Positions 8,435-17,197 of a stretch of 64,000 nucleotides of DNA are shown piece after piece. The stretch lies in contig NZ_BCRN01000018.1 of the NCBI RefSeq assembly GCF_001552615.1, forward strand, positions 29,331-93,330, given 5' to 3'. The notes under the pieces were generated by a model. It ran no database searches. It worked only from the letters and a program-made list of their open reading frames with translations, and was not told where the DNA came from. Made by a program: the position numbers and the translations under genes. Numbering within the stretch: position 1 is the stretch's first letter; every line of letters begins with the position of its first letter. This stretch comes from Millisia brevis NBRC 105863 (GTDB taxonomy: Bacteria; Actinomycetota; Actinomycetes; Mycobacteriales; Mycobacteriaceae).

Positions 8435-9895
8435 GTGAATGACGTCGCCGCTCATCTCGAAGGCATTCGTGATCGGCCGACGGGCGTACTGGGCGTGCTG
8501 TTCGATCGTGCCCCGACACCGGTCTGCGCGATCCGTGACGGACACGTCGCCTATCTCAATGAGGCCGCCGCCCGGCTGTGGGCCGCGCCGGCGACCGAGA
8601 CGATGCTGGGTCGATCCGTCCGCGACTGCTTCGTGCGGACCCGGTTGCTCGATCCGCAGCCGCCGGTCGGCGGGATGCCCGCGACTCTGGTCGTGCGGCG
8701 CTGCGACGCCACCATGGTCGAGGTCGGGGCGACCGTCCTGCGACCCGATCCGGCCCTGGGCGCCGATCTGCAGCTGCTGGTCCTCGGCGGCGATGCCGAA
8801 ACGGCCCTCGCGCAGTTCGAGCACGCCGAACCCCACACCCTGCGCTCGCTCGCCGCCGGTGAACCGCATCCCTGGCGCGGCACGGACCCGGGCCGTCCGA
8901 TCTCGGCCGGGCCGCTCGCCCAGCGGGTCACCGAGGGCCTCGGCCGGCTGGCCGAGATGGTGGTCGCCGGCCTCGACGAGGGCATCGCGATCGTCGACCG
9001 CCGCGCGCGGATCCTGTGGGCCAATCCGGCCGCGACCCGGATCACCGGGCTGCGGCCGGGCGACAGTCTGCGCACGCTGGACCTGCGCACCGAGGACGAC
9101 GCCGAGGTCTTCCCGAACGTGCTGCCGGTCGACCCGCATCCCGCAGACCCCCATGCGCGGGCCGCGTATGCGCACGACGAGTCGGGCGACGAGGACTTCG
9201 CCGACGACCTGCCCGCCGAATTGTTGTGCCGGCTCGATCGCGATGACGGTGTCGCGACGTGGCTGTCGGTGGCCTGCGCGCCGCTGCGGGACGGTGCGGA
9301 CGGCCACGCGGTGGTCTCGATCGTCGACATCTCCGAGCGGCAACTGGTCGCCGAGAAGCTGCTCTACGCTGCCGGTCACGACGAACTGACCGGGCTGCCC
9401 GGTCGCTCGCTGTTGATCGAACGGATCGGCACCGCCCTGGCCGGGCGCGCCGCCGGCCGCCTCGGCGCGCTGATGTTCATCGACCTCGACCGACTCAAAC
9501 TGGTCAACGACACCCACGGCCACCTGGCCGGCGACGAGGTCCTGCGGGTCTTCGCGCAACGTCTGCGCGGCAATCTGCGCCGCGACGACGTGATCGGGCG
9601 GTTGGGCGGCGACGAATTCGTGGTCCTGGTGCTGGGCTGCCGGCGCGCCCGGGACATCGTGTCGATCGCCGATCGCCTGCAGCAGCAACTCAACGAGCCG
9701 ATGGGGATCACCCTCGACGACGGTGGCGAGGAACCGATGGTTGTATCGGTCGGCGCGAGCATCGGCATCGTCACCATCGACGACGACGATCGGCGTTCGC
9801 CGCGGCGACTGCTCGCCGAGGCGGACAGCGCGATGTACCGCGTCAAGCGGGCCGGCCGCGGCCACATCGCCCCCGGTCAGCCGCTGTCCCGGTAG
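8435..9895 (+). CDS. Diguanylate cyclase with two PAS-like sensor domains (GGDEF)
   Basis: 486 aa, GTG start preceded by GAGGTG. Residues about 15-110 and 170-310 are PAS-like (VCAIRDGHVAYLNEAAARLW; GIAIVDRRARILWANPAATR), joined by a variable linker. The catalytic GGDEF domain occupies about 315-486: DELTGLPGRSLL, FIDLDRLKLVNDTHGHLAGD, and an intact GGDEF at 391-395. The product-inhibition I-site R382-x-x-D385 is present, so it should be an active, feedback-controlled c-di-GMP synthase. No membrane span or EAL domain is seen, so it is a cytosolic sensor; its signal is unknown. Confidence 0.88.
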   Translation: MNDVAAHLEGIRDRPTGVLGVLFDRAPTPVCAIRDGHVAYLNEAAARLWAAPATETMLGRSVRDCFVRTRLLDPQPPVGGMPATLVVRRCDATMVEVGATVLRPDPALGADLQLLVLGGDAETALAQFEHAEPHTLRSLAAGEPHPWRGTDPGRPISAGPLAQRVTEGLGRLAEMVVAGLDEGIAIVDRRARILWANPAATRITGLRPGDSLRTLDLRTEDDAEVFPNVLPVDPHPADPHARAAYAHDESGDEDFADDLPAELLCRLDRDDGVATWLSVACAPLRDGADGHAVVSIVDISERQLVAEKLLYAAGHDELTGLPGRSLLIERIGTALAGRAAGRLGALMFIDLDRLKLVNDTHGHLAGDEVLRVFAQRLRGNLRRDDVIGRLGGDEFVVLVLGCRRARDIVSIADRLQQQLNEPMGITLDDGGEEPMVVSVGASIGIVTIDDDDRRSPRRLLAEADSAMYRVKRAGRGHIAPGQPLSR

Positions 9896-10136
9896 CGCTC
9901 GTCGCGCCGCGTGTCCGGCGTCACGATCGCATGTCGGAATCGGGACCCGACTGTGCGGAAGGGCGCCCGATGTGAGTTAATGGAGATGGTCGTTGTTTTT
10001 TGTGTGTCATCCGTTTCACAGTCCGCGGGCAACCGTGGATGCTCGTTTCCCTTCCCGGTGTGGAGGGGTCGCGTCGAGAAGCCGACCCGGGCTTCGTGGA
10101 CCGCGAGCCCGCACCCGCATCGAAAGGAAACCCGAC

Positions 10137-10337
10137 ATGACCGTCGGAACCGTCAAGTGGTTCAACGCCGAAAAGGGCTTCGGCTTCATCTCCCGTACCG
10201 ACGGGCCGGACGTCTTCGTCCACTACTCCGAGATCGAGGGCCGCGGCTACCGCAGCCTCGAGGAGAACCAGAACGTCGAGTTCGAGATCACCGACGGCGC
10301 CAAGGGCCCGCAGGCCACCGCCGTGCGGCCGCTCTGA
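10137..10337 (+). CDS. cspA: Cold-shock protein (CspA family)
   Basis: 66 aa, a single OB-fold. It shows [15 protein letters not shown] with RNP1 (KGFGFI) and the RNP2-like VFVHY. Such proteins bind single-stranded RNA/DNA and melt RNA structure. The ATG at 10137 follows GAAAGGAAA. A leader of over 100 bases (about 9990-10136), partly T-rich, fits the long 5' UTRs of csp genes. It is monocistronic and ends in one of the clearest terminators of the window. Confidence 0.95.
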   Translation: MTVGTVKWFNAEKGFGFISRTDGPDVFVHYSEIEGRGYRSLEENQNVEFEITDGAKGPQATAVRPL

Positions 10338-10362
10338 TCTCCAGCGCGTAGCTAGACCTCTC

Positions 10363-10396
10363 AACGGCCCCGGGCTTCACAGCCCGGGGCCGTTGT
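10363..10396 (+). terminator. Terminator of the cold-shock gene
   Basis: Perfect 14-bp stem, AACGGCCCCGGGCT (10363-10376) and AGCCCGGGGCCGTT (10381-10394), with the tetraloop TCAC, followed by GTTGTCTGT. Confidence 0.88.
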
Positions 10397-10458
10397 TGTC
10401 TGTCCGGAGTCCGGCGCTGTCGTCCGTCCGGCGGTGTTATCCGTCCGGCGGGGACGCT

Positions 10459-10511
10459 GCGGCCGAAGCGGGGACCGTGCGGCGGAAGCGGGGACCGTGC
10501 GGCCGGGGCGG
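10459..10511. repeat. 20-bp direct repeat, two and a half copies
   Basis: The unit at 10459-10478 (GCGGCCGAAGCGGGGACCGT) is repeated with one change at 10479-10498 and begins again at 10499. It lies between the cspA terminator and the 3' end of rnhA. No coding role is evident. Confidence 0.6.
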
Positions 10512-10522
10512 CCCGGCCGCGG

Positions 10523-11197
10523 TCAGAAGAGGGTCAGCGTGTCGTCGGAACCGGCGCCGGTAGGGCGGGTCCGCTCCGCACGCTTCGAGCGCGGCGCCCG
10601 GCCGCTGCCGGCGGAGGGCGGCGTCGCGGCCGACTGCTCCTCCCGTACGCGCTTGGCGGCCCCGGACGGCTTGGTGCTTCCGGGCGACGTGCTCCCGGGC
10701 GACGTGCTCCCCGGAGACGTGCTCCCCGGAGACGTGGCGGAGACCGGGGCGTCCGCCGGCGACGATCCGTTCGCGACATCGCGAGCGGCGGCCCCGGCGA
10801 GTCGATCGGCCATCTCGTTGTAGTGATTGCCGACATGCCCGCGCACCCAGCGGAAGCGCACCGGGCCGGTCCGGCTGCTCAGCTCCCGATCGATCGCGAC
10901 GATCAGTTCCCGGTTGCTGACCGGCGACCCGGATGCGGTCTTCCAGCCCCGCCGTTTCCAGCCGGGCAGCCATTCCGTCGCGCAGTTCACCGCATATTGG
11001 GAATCGGTTTCGATCACCATCGGTTCGGCGCCCGGATGGGCGCGCAGCGCCTCGAGGACGGCCGTCAACTCGGCGACCTGGTTGGTTCCCGACGTCGCGC
11101 CGCCCGATGCGGTCGGTCCCTGGTGGTTCACCCACGCCCAGCCGACCGCGCCGCCCGGGTTCCGCAGGCACGAGCCGTCGGTGCTGACGATGATCAC
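10523..11197 (-). CDS. rnhA: Ribonuclease HI with a low-complexity C-terminal tail
   Basis: 224 aa from a GTG at 11197; an in-frame ATG at 11224 is an alternative. Residues 1-145 are a complete RNase HI with the metal-binding set Asp7 (STDGS), Glu43 (AELTAVLEAL), Asp65 (IETDSQYAV) and Asp131 (NEMADRLAG), plus His121 in RWVRGHVGNHYN. It cleaves the RNA strand of RNA-DNA hybrids. The tail (about 150-224) is disordered: four GSTSP-like units, then a basic Ser/Arg/Pro segment ending DDTLTLF. Usual RNase HI is about 155 aa, so the tail is an addition. It may be an interaction or nucleic-acid-binding linker. Confidence 0.88.
   Translation of the reverse strand: MIIVSTDGSCLRNPGGAVGWAWVNHQGPTASGGATSGTNQVAELTAVLEALRAHPGAEPMVIETDSQYAVNCATEWLPGWKRRGWKTASGSPVSNRELIVAIDRELSSRTGPVRFRWVRGHVGNHYNEMADRLAGAAARDVANGSSPADAPVSATSPGSTSPGSTSPGSTSPGSTKPSGAAKRVREEQSAATPPSAGSGRAPRSKRAERTRPTGAGSDDTLTLF
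10676..10735. repeat. Four tandem 15-bp units inside rnhA
   Basis: Units at 10676, 10691, 10706 and 10721. The first pair is built on GCTCCCGGGCGACGT and the second on GCTCCCCGGAGACGT. On the minus strand they encode the GSTSP pentapeptide array. A multiple of three keeps the frame, so copy number may vary between strains. Confidence 0.8.
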
Positions 11198-11540
11198 GCA
11201 CCCACCATACGGCTGGTTTTCCATAATGCCCGGCATTTCGGGCGGCCCGGGTTGCCACAAAATTTGCGACGACCGGGGATCCGCGGCGGTGCGCGCCGCC
11301 GGAGAAGCGGACCAAGTGGTCAGATTAGTTGGGGGACTTGGCATCGGCGGTCGGTCGGTTCGTCCGCCGATACCGGGGCGAATGCGTTCGACGACCGTCC
11401 GGAATTGTTCGATCAGGCGGCGAGGATTGGCCGCGACCATTGTGTGTCGCCATTGCCGGCGAGCCCGGGCGATATGTCCGTCGACCTGGCGGACCGGGCG
11501 GCGACCGGCCCGGGATGATGGCGGACGTGAGGATGACAGC
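11198..11540. other. Divergent intergenic region, rnhA / acyl-CoA dehydrogenase
   Basis: About 340 bases between divergent starts. Open frames run through it on both strands, but none shows a protein family pattern or a plausible ribosome site. Promoters for both genes are expected. An A/T-rich patch (AAAATTTG, near 11260) is the only local composition shift seen. Confidence 0.4.
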
Positions 11541-12686
11541 ATGACCGCGCGACTCGTTCCCGCCACCGGTCCCGCCCGGGCCGAACTCGACGAGTTGCGG
11601 GGTCGGGTACGGGCATTTCTCGCCGACCGGATCGCCGCCGGCAGCTTCGTGCCCGCGGTCGATACCTGGCTGACCCGCGCGGACCCGGAGTTCACCCGGG
11701 CGCTCGCCGCGCAGGGCTGGCTCGGGATGACGATCCCCGAGCAATACGGCGGCCACGGCCGCACCTTCCTGGAGCGCTACGTCGTCACCGAGGAGTTGCT
11801 CGCCGCCGGCGCCCCGGTCGCCACCCACTGGATCGCCGACCGGCAGGCCGCGCCCTCGCTGCTCGAATACGGCACCGAGGAACAGAAGCAGCGATTCCTG
11901 CCCGGTATCGCGGCCGGCGAGATCTGCTGGGCGATCGGCATGTCCGAACCCGACACGGGATCCGACCTCGCGAGCGTGCGCACTCGCGGCGTCCGGGTCG
12001 ACGGCGGCTGGCGGATCAGCGGTACCAAGCTGTGGACCTCCGGCGCACACCACGCCGATGCCTTCTTCGCGCTGGTGCGCACCGCCCCGCTCGACACCGA
12101 ACACCGCCACGCCGGGCTCAGCCAGTTCATCGTGTTGCTCGACTCGCCGGGGGTCACCATCCGGCCGGTGATCTCGATGTCCGGGCACCACCACTTCAAC
12201 GAGGTCCTGCTCGACGACGTCTTCATCCCCGACGAACTGGTCTTCGGGGAGATCGGCAACGGCTGGCGGCAGGTCACCGGCGAACTCGGCTACGAACGCA
12301 GCGGCCCGGAACGGTTCCTCTCGACGCTCGGCGTGCTCGACGGGTTGGTCGACGCCGTCGCCGCCGGGGACGCCCCCGCCGACCCGCGCATCGGCGCGAC
12401 CCTGGCGCGGATGGTGACCCTGCGCCGCATGTCCACCGCGGTGGCCGAGTCGCTGCAGCGCGGCGAGAAGGCCGATCTGTCCGCCTCGGTGGTCAAGATC
12501 CTCGGCACGACGATCGAGGGCGATATCGCCGACCTGGCCGACGAGATCGTCGGTTACGCCGCCGCCAACGATCGCATCGCCGACCTGATCCGCGCCGGCG
12601 TCTGGCAGCGCCCCGGATTCACCCTGCGCGGTGGTACCAACGAGATCCTTCGCGGGGTCGTCGCACGTGGATTGGGGATGCGCTGA
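11541..12686 (+). CDS. Acyl-CoA dehydrogenase, large (catalytic) subunit
   Basis: 381 aa, full ACAD fold. FAD/substrate motifs include GMTIPEQYGGHGRT, AIGMSEPDTGSDLASVRT and GTKLWTSGAHHAD. YERSG (about residue 252) matches the place of the catalytic Glu in the mycobacterial alpha2beta2 FadE enzymes, and RGGTNEILRG closes the protein. ACADs introduce the alpha-beta double bond in acyl-CoAs. The stop codon shares a base with the next ACAD gene, indicating a heteromeric enzyme like the steroid side-chain FadE pairs. The substrate cannot be told from sequence. Confidence 0.85.
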   Translation: MTARLVPATGPARAELDELRGRVRAFLADRIAAGSFVPAVDTWLTRADPEFTRALAAQGWLGMTIPEQYGGHGRTFLERYVVTEELLAAGAPVATHWIADRQAAPSLLEYGTEEQKQRFLPGIAAGEICWAIGMSEPDTGSDLASVRTRGVRVDGGWRISGTKLWTSGAHHADAFFALVRTAPLDTEHRHAGLSQFIVLLDSPGVTIRPVISMSGHHHFNEVLLDDVFIPDELVFGEIGNGWRQVTGELGYERSGPERFLSTLGVLDGLVDAVAAGDAPADPRIGATLARMVTLRRMSTAVAESLQRGEKADLSASVVKILGTTIEGDIADLADEIVGYAAANDRIADLIRAGVWQRPGFTLRGGTNEILRGVVARGLGMR

Positions 12687-13783
12687 TGGCCGCACCGACC
12701 GCCGATGATCGGTCCACCGAGCTCGCGGACCTCGCCGCGATGCTCGCCGATCTGTTCACCGTCGGCCCCGAGCCGGCGACCGACGAGGACGGCACCGTTC
12801 CCCTGGACGCCGCGCTGTGGGCGACGCTGGACGAGCTGGGCCTGCAACGGCTCACCGCGAGCGAGTCGGTCGGTGGGTCCGGCGCCGGCTGGCGGGAGGC
12901 CGACGTCCTGCTGACCGCCGCCGGGCGATCCGCCGCCGCGGTGCCGATCGCCGAACACGACCTGCTGGCGACCTGGCTGCTCGAACAGGCCGGCCTGCCG
13001 GTGGATGGTCGGCTGCGCACCGCGGCGGTTCTGCGTGACGGGCGGGCTCGCTGGGTGCCGTGGGCACGCGCGGCCGAGGCGATCACCGTCCTGATTCCCA
13101 CCGATGACGGCGGATGGGGTGTCGCCGATCTGGACATCGCCGCCGTCGAGGTGACCCCGGCTACCAATCTGGCCGGCGAGCCGCGCGACCACATCGAGAT
13201 CATCGGGCAGGCCTCGGGTACGCCCGTACCGGCGCACGTCGCAGATGACTACCGCTATCGCGGCGCGCTCGCGCGGGCGTTGGCGATCAGCGGCGCCGCC
13301 GAACGCATCGTCGCGCTGGTGGTCGAGCACGCCACCGGACGCGTGCAGTTCGGTCGCCCGATCGCGCGCTTTCAGGCGGTGCAGCGGATGGTCTCCGATC
13401 TGGCCTGCGAAGCCGAACTCGCCCGGGCGGCCGCCGAGGGCGCGGTGGAAGCGGCCGCCCTATCCGCCGAGGTCGGATCCGGTTCGGACGCCGCCCCGAC
13501 GGGATCGACGCCGGCGGGTTCGCCGCCTCTCGATCCCATGGCGCGGCAGGCCGTGGCGGTCGCCGCGTCGGTGACCGGACACGCCGCCGCGGTGATCGCC
13601 CGCAATGCCCACCAGGTGCTCGGCGCGATCGGTACCACCCGCGAACATGAATTGCACCGACACACCAACCGAATTCTTTCCTGGCGCAGCGAGTTCGGTC
13701 CGGTCGGTGCGTGGGACCGCGAACTGCTCGAATCCGCCGTCGCCGCGGACGGCGACGTCTGGCGGTGGATGACGCGCACCTGA
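12686..13783 (+). CDS. Acyl-CoA dehydrogenase, small partner subunit
   Basis: 365 aa, starting at the ATG that overlaps the preceding TGA. The C-terminal ACAD helical domain is recognisable: ALAISGAAERIVALVVEHAT, then GRVQFGRPIARFQAVQRMVS, and HQVLGAIGTTREHELHRHTN. The N-terminal and middle domains are degenerate, without the SEPDTGSD-type flavin motif. That is typical of the non-catalytic partner in alpha2beta2 ACADs. A Gly/Ser/Pro-rich insert (about 250-270) sits in the helical domain. It must act with the upstream subunit. Confidence 0.83.
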   Translation: MAAPTADDRSTELADLAAMLADLFTVGPEPATDEDGTVPLDAALWATLDELGLQRLTASESVGGSGAGWREADVLLTAAGRSAAAVPIAEHDLLATWLLEQAGLPVDGRLRTAAVLRDGRARWVPWARAAEAITVLIPTDDGGWGVADLDIAAVEVTPATNLAGEPRDHIEIIGQASGTPVPAHVADDYRYRGALARALAISGAAERIVALVVEHATGRVQFGRPIARFQAVQRMVSDLACEAELARAAAEGAVEAAALSAEVGSGSDAAPTGSTPAGSPPLDPMARQAVAVAASVTGHAAAVIARNAHQVLGAIGTTREHELHRHTNRILSWRSEFGPVGAWDRELLESAVAADGDVWRWMTRT

Positions 13784-13825
13784 CTCGCGCGTGCGTCGGA
13801 GCCGCGTTCATGATGGGATGGCGCC

Positions 13826-15568
13826 ATGACACCACCTCCGCTCGGTGCCACCCTCACCTCCGACGGCGTCGACTTTCGGGTGTGGGCTCCACACGCCGGC
13901 GCCGTATCGGTCATCGGTGATTTCAACGACTGGGATGCGCAGTCGCATCCGCTCTCCCGGGGCGACGGGGACATCTGGGAAGGTCACGTTCCCGATGTCG
14001 CTGCGGGAGCGCAGTACAAGTTCGCGCTGACCACCGACTCCGGCCGCATCGATCGTATCGATCCCTATGCCAGGGCGGTCACCAACTCCGTCGGCAACGG
14101 CATCGTCTGGGATCCGAACGCATTCGACTGGGAGGGTGACGATTTCGACTGCCCGCCCTTCGACGACCTGGTGATCTACGAAACGCATATCGGTAGTTTC
14201 GTCGCCGGTCCGGACGAGCCGGGCGATTTCACCGATACGATCGGCCGGTTCGACTATCTCCAGGCATTGGGAATCAACGCGATCAAAGTGATGCCGCTCG
14301 CCGAGTTCGCCGGCGACTATTCCTGGGGGTACAACCCCGCTCATCCGTTCGCCGTCGAGTCGACCTACGGCGGCGCGGACGCGTTCAAGAAGCTTGTACG
14401 CGAGGCGCATCGACACGGAATCGCCGTCATCCTGGATGTGGTGTACAACCACTTCGGGCCGTCGGACCTCGACCTGTGGCAGTTCGACGGCTGGAGCGAG
14501 AACGGCAAGGGTGGCATCTACTTCTTCAACGACCACCGGTCGTCGACACCCTGGGGTGATACCCGACCGGACTACGGGCGGGAGGAGGTCCGCCGCTACA
14601 TCCTCGACAATGCGCTGTACTGGCTGCGCGAATTCCACGTCGACGGTTTGCGTTTGGATATGACGCTGTACATGCGCAGTGTCGAGGGATGGGGCAACGA
14701 TATCCCCGAGGGCTGGACGATGATGCGTTCCATCGCCGACGCAGTGCGCGAGGAGTTCCCCGAGGCGATCACCATTGCCGAAGACCTGCAAGGGGATCCG
14801 GCCGTCACCGCTGCCGATGGGGCAAATCTGCACAGCCAGTGGGATGGCCGTTTCGTGCATCCGATCCGCAAGGCGTTGATCACGATGGACGATGCGCACC
14901 GGTCGATCCCGGCGGTGGTCGATGCCCTGGTCGCCCGGGACAACGACAACTCCTTCACCCGAGTGATCTACACCGAGTCGCACGACGAGGTGGCCAACGG
15001 CAAGGCCCGGGTGCCGCAGGAGATCGAGCCCGACAATCCCAGCGGCTGGCCGGCCCAGAAGCGCGCCACCCTCGGCGGGGTGCTCACCCTGACCGCCGCC
15101 GGTATTCCGATGCTCTTTCAGGGGCAGGAATTTCTCGAAGACGAGTGGTTCCGCGACAGCGTGCCGCTCGACTGGGACCGGGCCGAGAAGTTCCGGGACG
15201 TGGTGCGGATGTTCCGGGATCTGATCCGGCTGCGCCGGGACTTCGACGGCGGCACCGCGGCGCTGCGTGGGCAGCATACCGAGATCCTGCACGCGGACGA
15301 CGAGACGAAACTGCTGGCCTATGCGCGTTCCGACGACGACGGAAATCGAGCGGTCGTGGTGATCAATCTGGCAGTCGAGCCGCAAACCACTCGGATTCGC
15401 TTCCCCGACAGCGGATCCTGGAAGCTACGGTTCAATTCCGATGGGCGGACCTACTCCTCGCTGTTCGGTGACCATCCCAGCGGTGACGTCGAGGCGACCG
15501 ACGTCGACGGGGTGATCGGCGCCGATGTCACCGTCGGCCCGTACGCCGGCATCATCTACGGGCGGTGA
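13826..15568 (+). CDS. GH13 glycoside hydrolase, glucan-branching-enzyme type
   Basis: 580 aa. An N-terminal CBM48/E-set domain (GVDFRVWAPHAGAVSVIGDF, then NDWD) precedes the GH13 barrel. Catalytic residues are Asp278 in DGLRLDMTLYM, Glu319 in ITIAEDLQ and Asp387 in YTESHDEVANGK. The SHDEV-GK string is close to that of GlgB branching enzymes. A beta-sandwich C domain ends the protein. The likely role is making or remodelling alpha-1,4/1,6-glucan. It is shorter than classical GlgB (about 730 aa) and has no glycogen genes beside it. A trehalose-forming or amylase function is a weaker alternative. Confidence 0.75.
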   Translation: MTPPPLGATLTSDGVDFRVWAPHAGAVSVIGDFNDWDAQSHPLSRGDGDIWEGHVPDVAAGAQYKFALTTDSGRIDRIDPYARAVTNSVGNGIVWDPNAFDWEGDDFDCPPFDDLVIYETHIGSFVAGPDEPGDFTDTIGRFDYLQALGINAIKVMPLAEFAGDYSWGYNPAHPFAVESTYGGADAFKKLVREAHRHGIAVILDVVYNHFGPSDLDLWQFDGWSENGKGGIYFFNDHRSSTPWGDTRPDYGREEVRRYILDNALYWLREFHVDGLRLDMTLYMRSVEGWGNDIPEGWTMMRSIADAVREEFPEAITIAEDLQGDPAVTAADGANLHSQWDGRFVHPIRKALITMDDAHRSIPAVVDALVARDNDNSFTRVIYTESHDEVANGKARVPQEIEPDNPSGWPAQKRATLGGVLTLTAAGIPMLFQGQEFLEDEWFRDSVPLDWDRAEKFRDVVRMFRDLIRLRRDFDGGTAALRGQHTEILHADDETKLLAYARSDDDGNRAVVVINLAVEPQTTRIRFPDSGSWKLRFNSDGRTYSSLFGDHPSGDVEATDVDGVIGADVTVGPYAGIIYGR

Positions 15569-16543
15569 TCAGCGCGGCGGATCGGGCAGGTCGGCGAGGA
15601 ATTCGAGCAGCAGGGCGGTGACCTCGGCGGGTCGCTCCTGCTGCAACCAGTGCCCGGCGCCGTCGAGGACCAGGGTGGCGCGGTAGTCGTCGAACCACGG
15701 CGTCGAACGGTCGAGGTCGACGCCGCTGACCACCGGATCCTCCGAGCCGTAGGCGAACAGGGCCGGGGCGGCGATCGTGCGGTCGGCGATCGGCGCGGTC
15801 AGCCGCCAGTTGCGGTCGAAGGTGCGGTACCAGTTCAGCCCGCCGGTGAAGCCGGTCGCGGTGAAGGTATCGACGAAGACATCGAAGTCCTCGTCGGTGA
15901 TCCACTTCGGCGGCTCGGCGACCGCATCGAGGCGATCGAGGAAGCCGCGCCCGTCGTCGGGCAGCGCCCCGGAGAAGCCGGACGCGCCCGCCCGCATGCC
16001 GCCGAACATCCGCAGGAACGAGGTGCGCACGTCCGCGTCGAGTTCGGCGTCCGCCACGCCGGGCTCCTGGAAGTGCAGGATGTAGTAGAAGCGGTCGCGG
16101 TAGACGTACTCCATCGTCGCGACCGGTTCGCGCTTGCTGCGCGGCAGCAGCGGTGTGCTCAGCCCGACCACCCCACGCACCCGTTCCGGGTGGATCAGGG
16201 CCTGCTGCCAGACCAGCGCCGACCCCCAATCGTGGCCGACGAAGACCGCCTGCTGCGCGCCGGCGTCGTCGAGCAGGCCGATCAGATCGCCGGTCAGGGC
16301 GTGCACGTCGTAGTCGGCGATGTCCTTCGGGCGGGTCGACGCCCCGTAGCCGCGTTGGTCGGGGGCCAATACGTGATAGCCCGCCGCGGCCAGCGGTCCG
16401 ATCTGGTGGCGCCAGGAGAACGCCACCTCGGGGAAACCGTGGGCCAGGATCACCACCGGGCCGTCCGCGGGGCCCGCTTCCAGGACGCTGAGTTCGATTC
16501 CGTTGGTCGCGATGCGTCGTCGCACCGCGGGCACGTCGGTCAT
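15569..16543 (-). CDS. Alpha/beta hydrolase, epoxide-hydrolase-like
   Basis: 324 aa from the ATG at 16543. It shows the oxyanion motif HGFPE with FSWRHQI, then RGYGAST and the nucleophile elbow VGHDWGSALVW (Asp as in epoxide hydrolases and dehalogenases). The late acid is in YGSEDPVVSG and the His in GAGHWLQQERP. The cap domain carries a Tyr-containing stretch (YVYRDRFYYILHFQEPGVAD), as in soluble epoxide hydrolases. It would hydrolyse epoxides to diols through an ester intermediate. The stop abuts the convergent GH13 stop with no gap. Confidence 0.82.
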   Translation of the reverse strand: MTDVPAVRRRIATNGIELSVLEAGPADGPVVILAHGFPEVAFSWRHQIGPLAAAGYHVLAPDQRGYGASTRPKDIADYDVHALTGDLIGLLDDAGAQQAVFVGHDWGSALVWQQALIHPERVRGVVGLSTPLLPRSKREPVATMEYVYRDRFYYILHFQEPGVADAELDADVRTSFLRMFGGMRAGASGFSGALPDDGRGFLDRLDAVAEPPKWITDEDFDVFVDTFTATGFTGGLNWYRTFDRNWRLTAPIADRTIAAPALFAYGSEDPVVSGVDLDRSTPWFDDYRATLVLDGAGHWLQQERPAEVTALLLEFLADLPDPPR

Positions 16544-16615
16544 GGGATTCACCGTAGTTGCGCGCGGCCGAGTGGGGAACCGGTCGACGGTCGGTGCCGT
16601 CGATAGGCTTCGGCG

Positions 16616-17065
16616 ATGCGGAGTCGTCCGGGTGTGGTGCGGAGGTCGGTCGTGCGGGCGTCGGTGGCGCGCCGCTCGGTGGCGGTGCTGATCGCCGCGG
16701 TGGTCACCGCTTGCGTGTCCTGCGGCAACTCCTCCGCCGCGCCCGACCCGATACCTCGGATCGCCACGGTCACCTACGAGCGCAGTGCGGGGCCGTTGGA
16801 CGATTCGACCAATGGTGAACGCGTGCAGAATGATCCGCGCCGGATCGCGGAGCTGGTGGAGCTGCTCGGGCGGTACGACACCCTCGATACCCCCGCCCGG
16901 CCGGACTCGACCGTCGCCTGCGTCTGGGCGACGTTGACGACGGTCCGCTACGTGACCGTCGACGGTGCGGCGCACGAGTTGCGGGCGACGAGTTGTGACC
17001 CCACCCCGTTCGAGGCGGATCTCGGCGCCCTGGTGGGCGCCTGGCTCACCGACCCACCGCGCTGA
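16616..17065 (+). CDS. Putative lipoprotein, family unknown
   Basis: 149 aa. A basic N-terminus and hydrophobic segment (about 20-32) end in VVTAC; Cys33 is the likely lipidation site, with a second candidate at Cys36. The mature part has a Cys pair (CVWATL; TSCDPT) that may form a disulfide, and no motif I recognise. Its length and final tryptophan-containing segment suggest a small beta-rich domain. It is expected on the outer face of the membrane. Confidence 0.55.
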   Translation: MRSRPGVVRRSVVRASVARRSVAVLIAAVVTACVSCGNSSAAPDPIPRIATVTYERSAGPLDDSTNGERVQNDPRRIAELVELLGRYDTLDTPARPDSTVACVWATLTTVRYVTVDGAAHELRATSCDPTPFEADLGALVGAWLTDPPR

Positions 17066-17102
17066 TCCGGTCGCACCCCGTACCGCTCACCCAGCCCATT
17101 TC

Positions 17103-17171
17103 GAGAGCAGTGCTCTTGCGGTCGTGCCGTGTGCCCGCTACCGTCTATGCCCATACGAGAGCGCTGCTCTC
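17103..17171 (+). promoter_or_regulatory. Promoter bracketed by two matching palindromic operators
   Basis: TTGCGG (17116-17121), a 17-base spacer and TACCGT (17139-17144) form a good promoter. The palindrome AGAGCA-G-TGCTCT (within 17103-17117) overlaps the -35. The related palindrome GAGAGC-GCT-GCTCTC (17157-17171) lies just past the expected start site. The shared GAGAGC..TGCTCT core and the placement imply one repressor, most likely TetR-type, blocking the gene at 17198. Confidence 0.6.
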
Positions 17172-17197
17172 TGGGATGTCGAATGGAGGGGGCTCAC

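Noticed and set aside
8360..9865. 501-codon minus-strand ORF opposite the GGDEF gene
   Set aside because: Antisense of a gene with intact catalytic motifs; long antisense frames are common at this GC content.
13808..15385. 525-codon minus-strand ORF
   Set aside because: Antisense of the GH13 gene, whose three catalytic residues are present.
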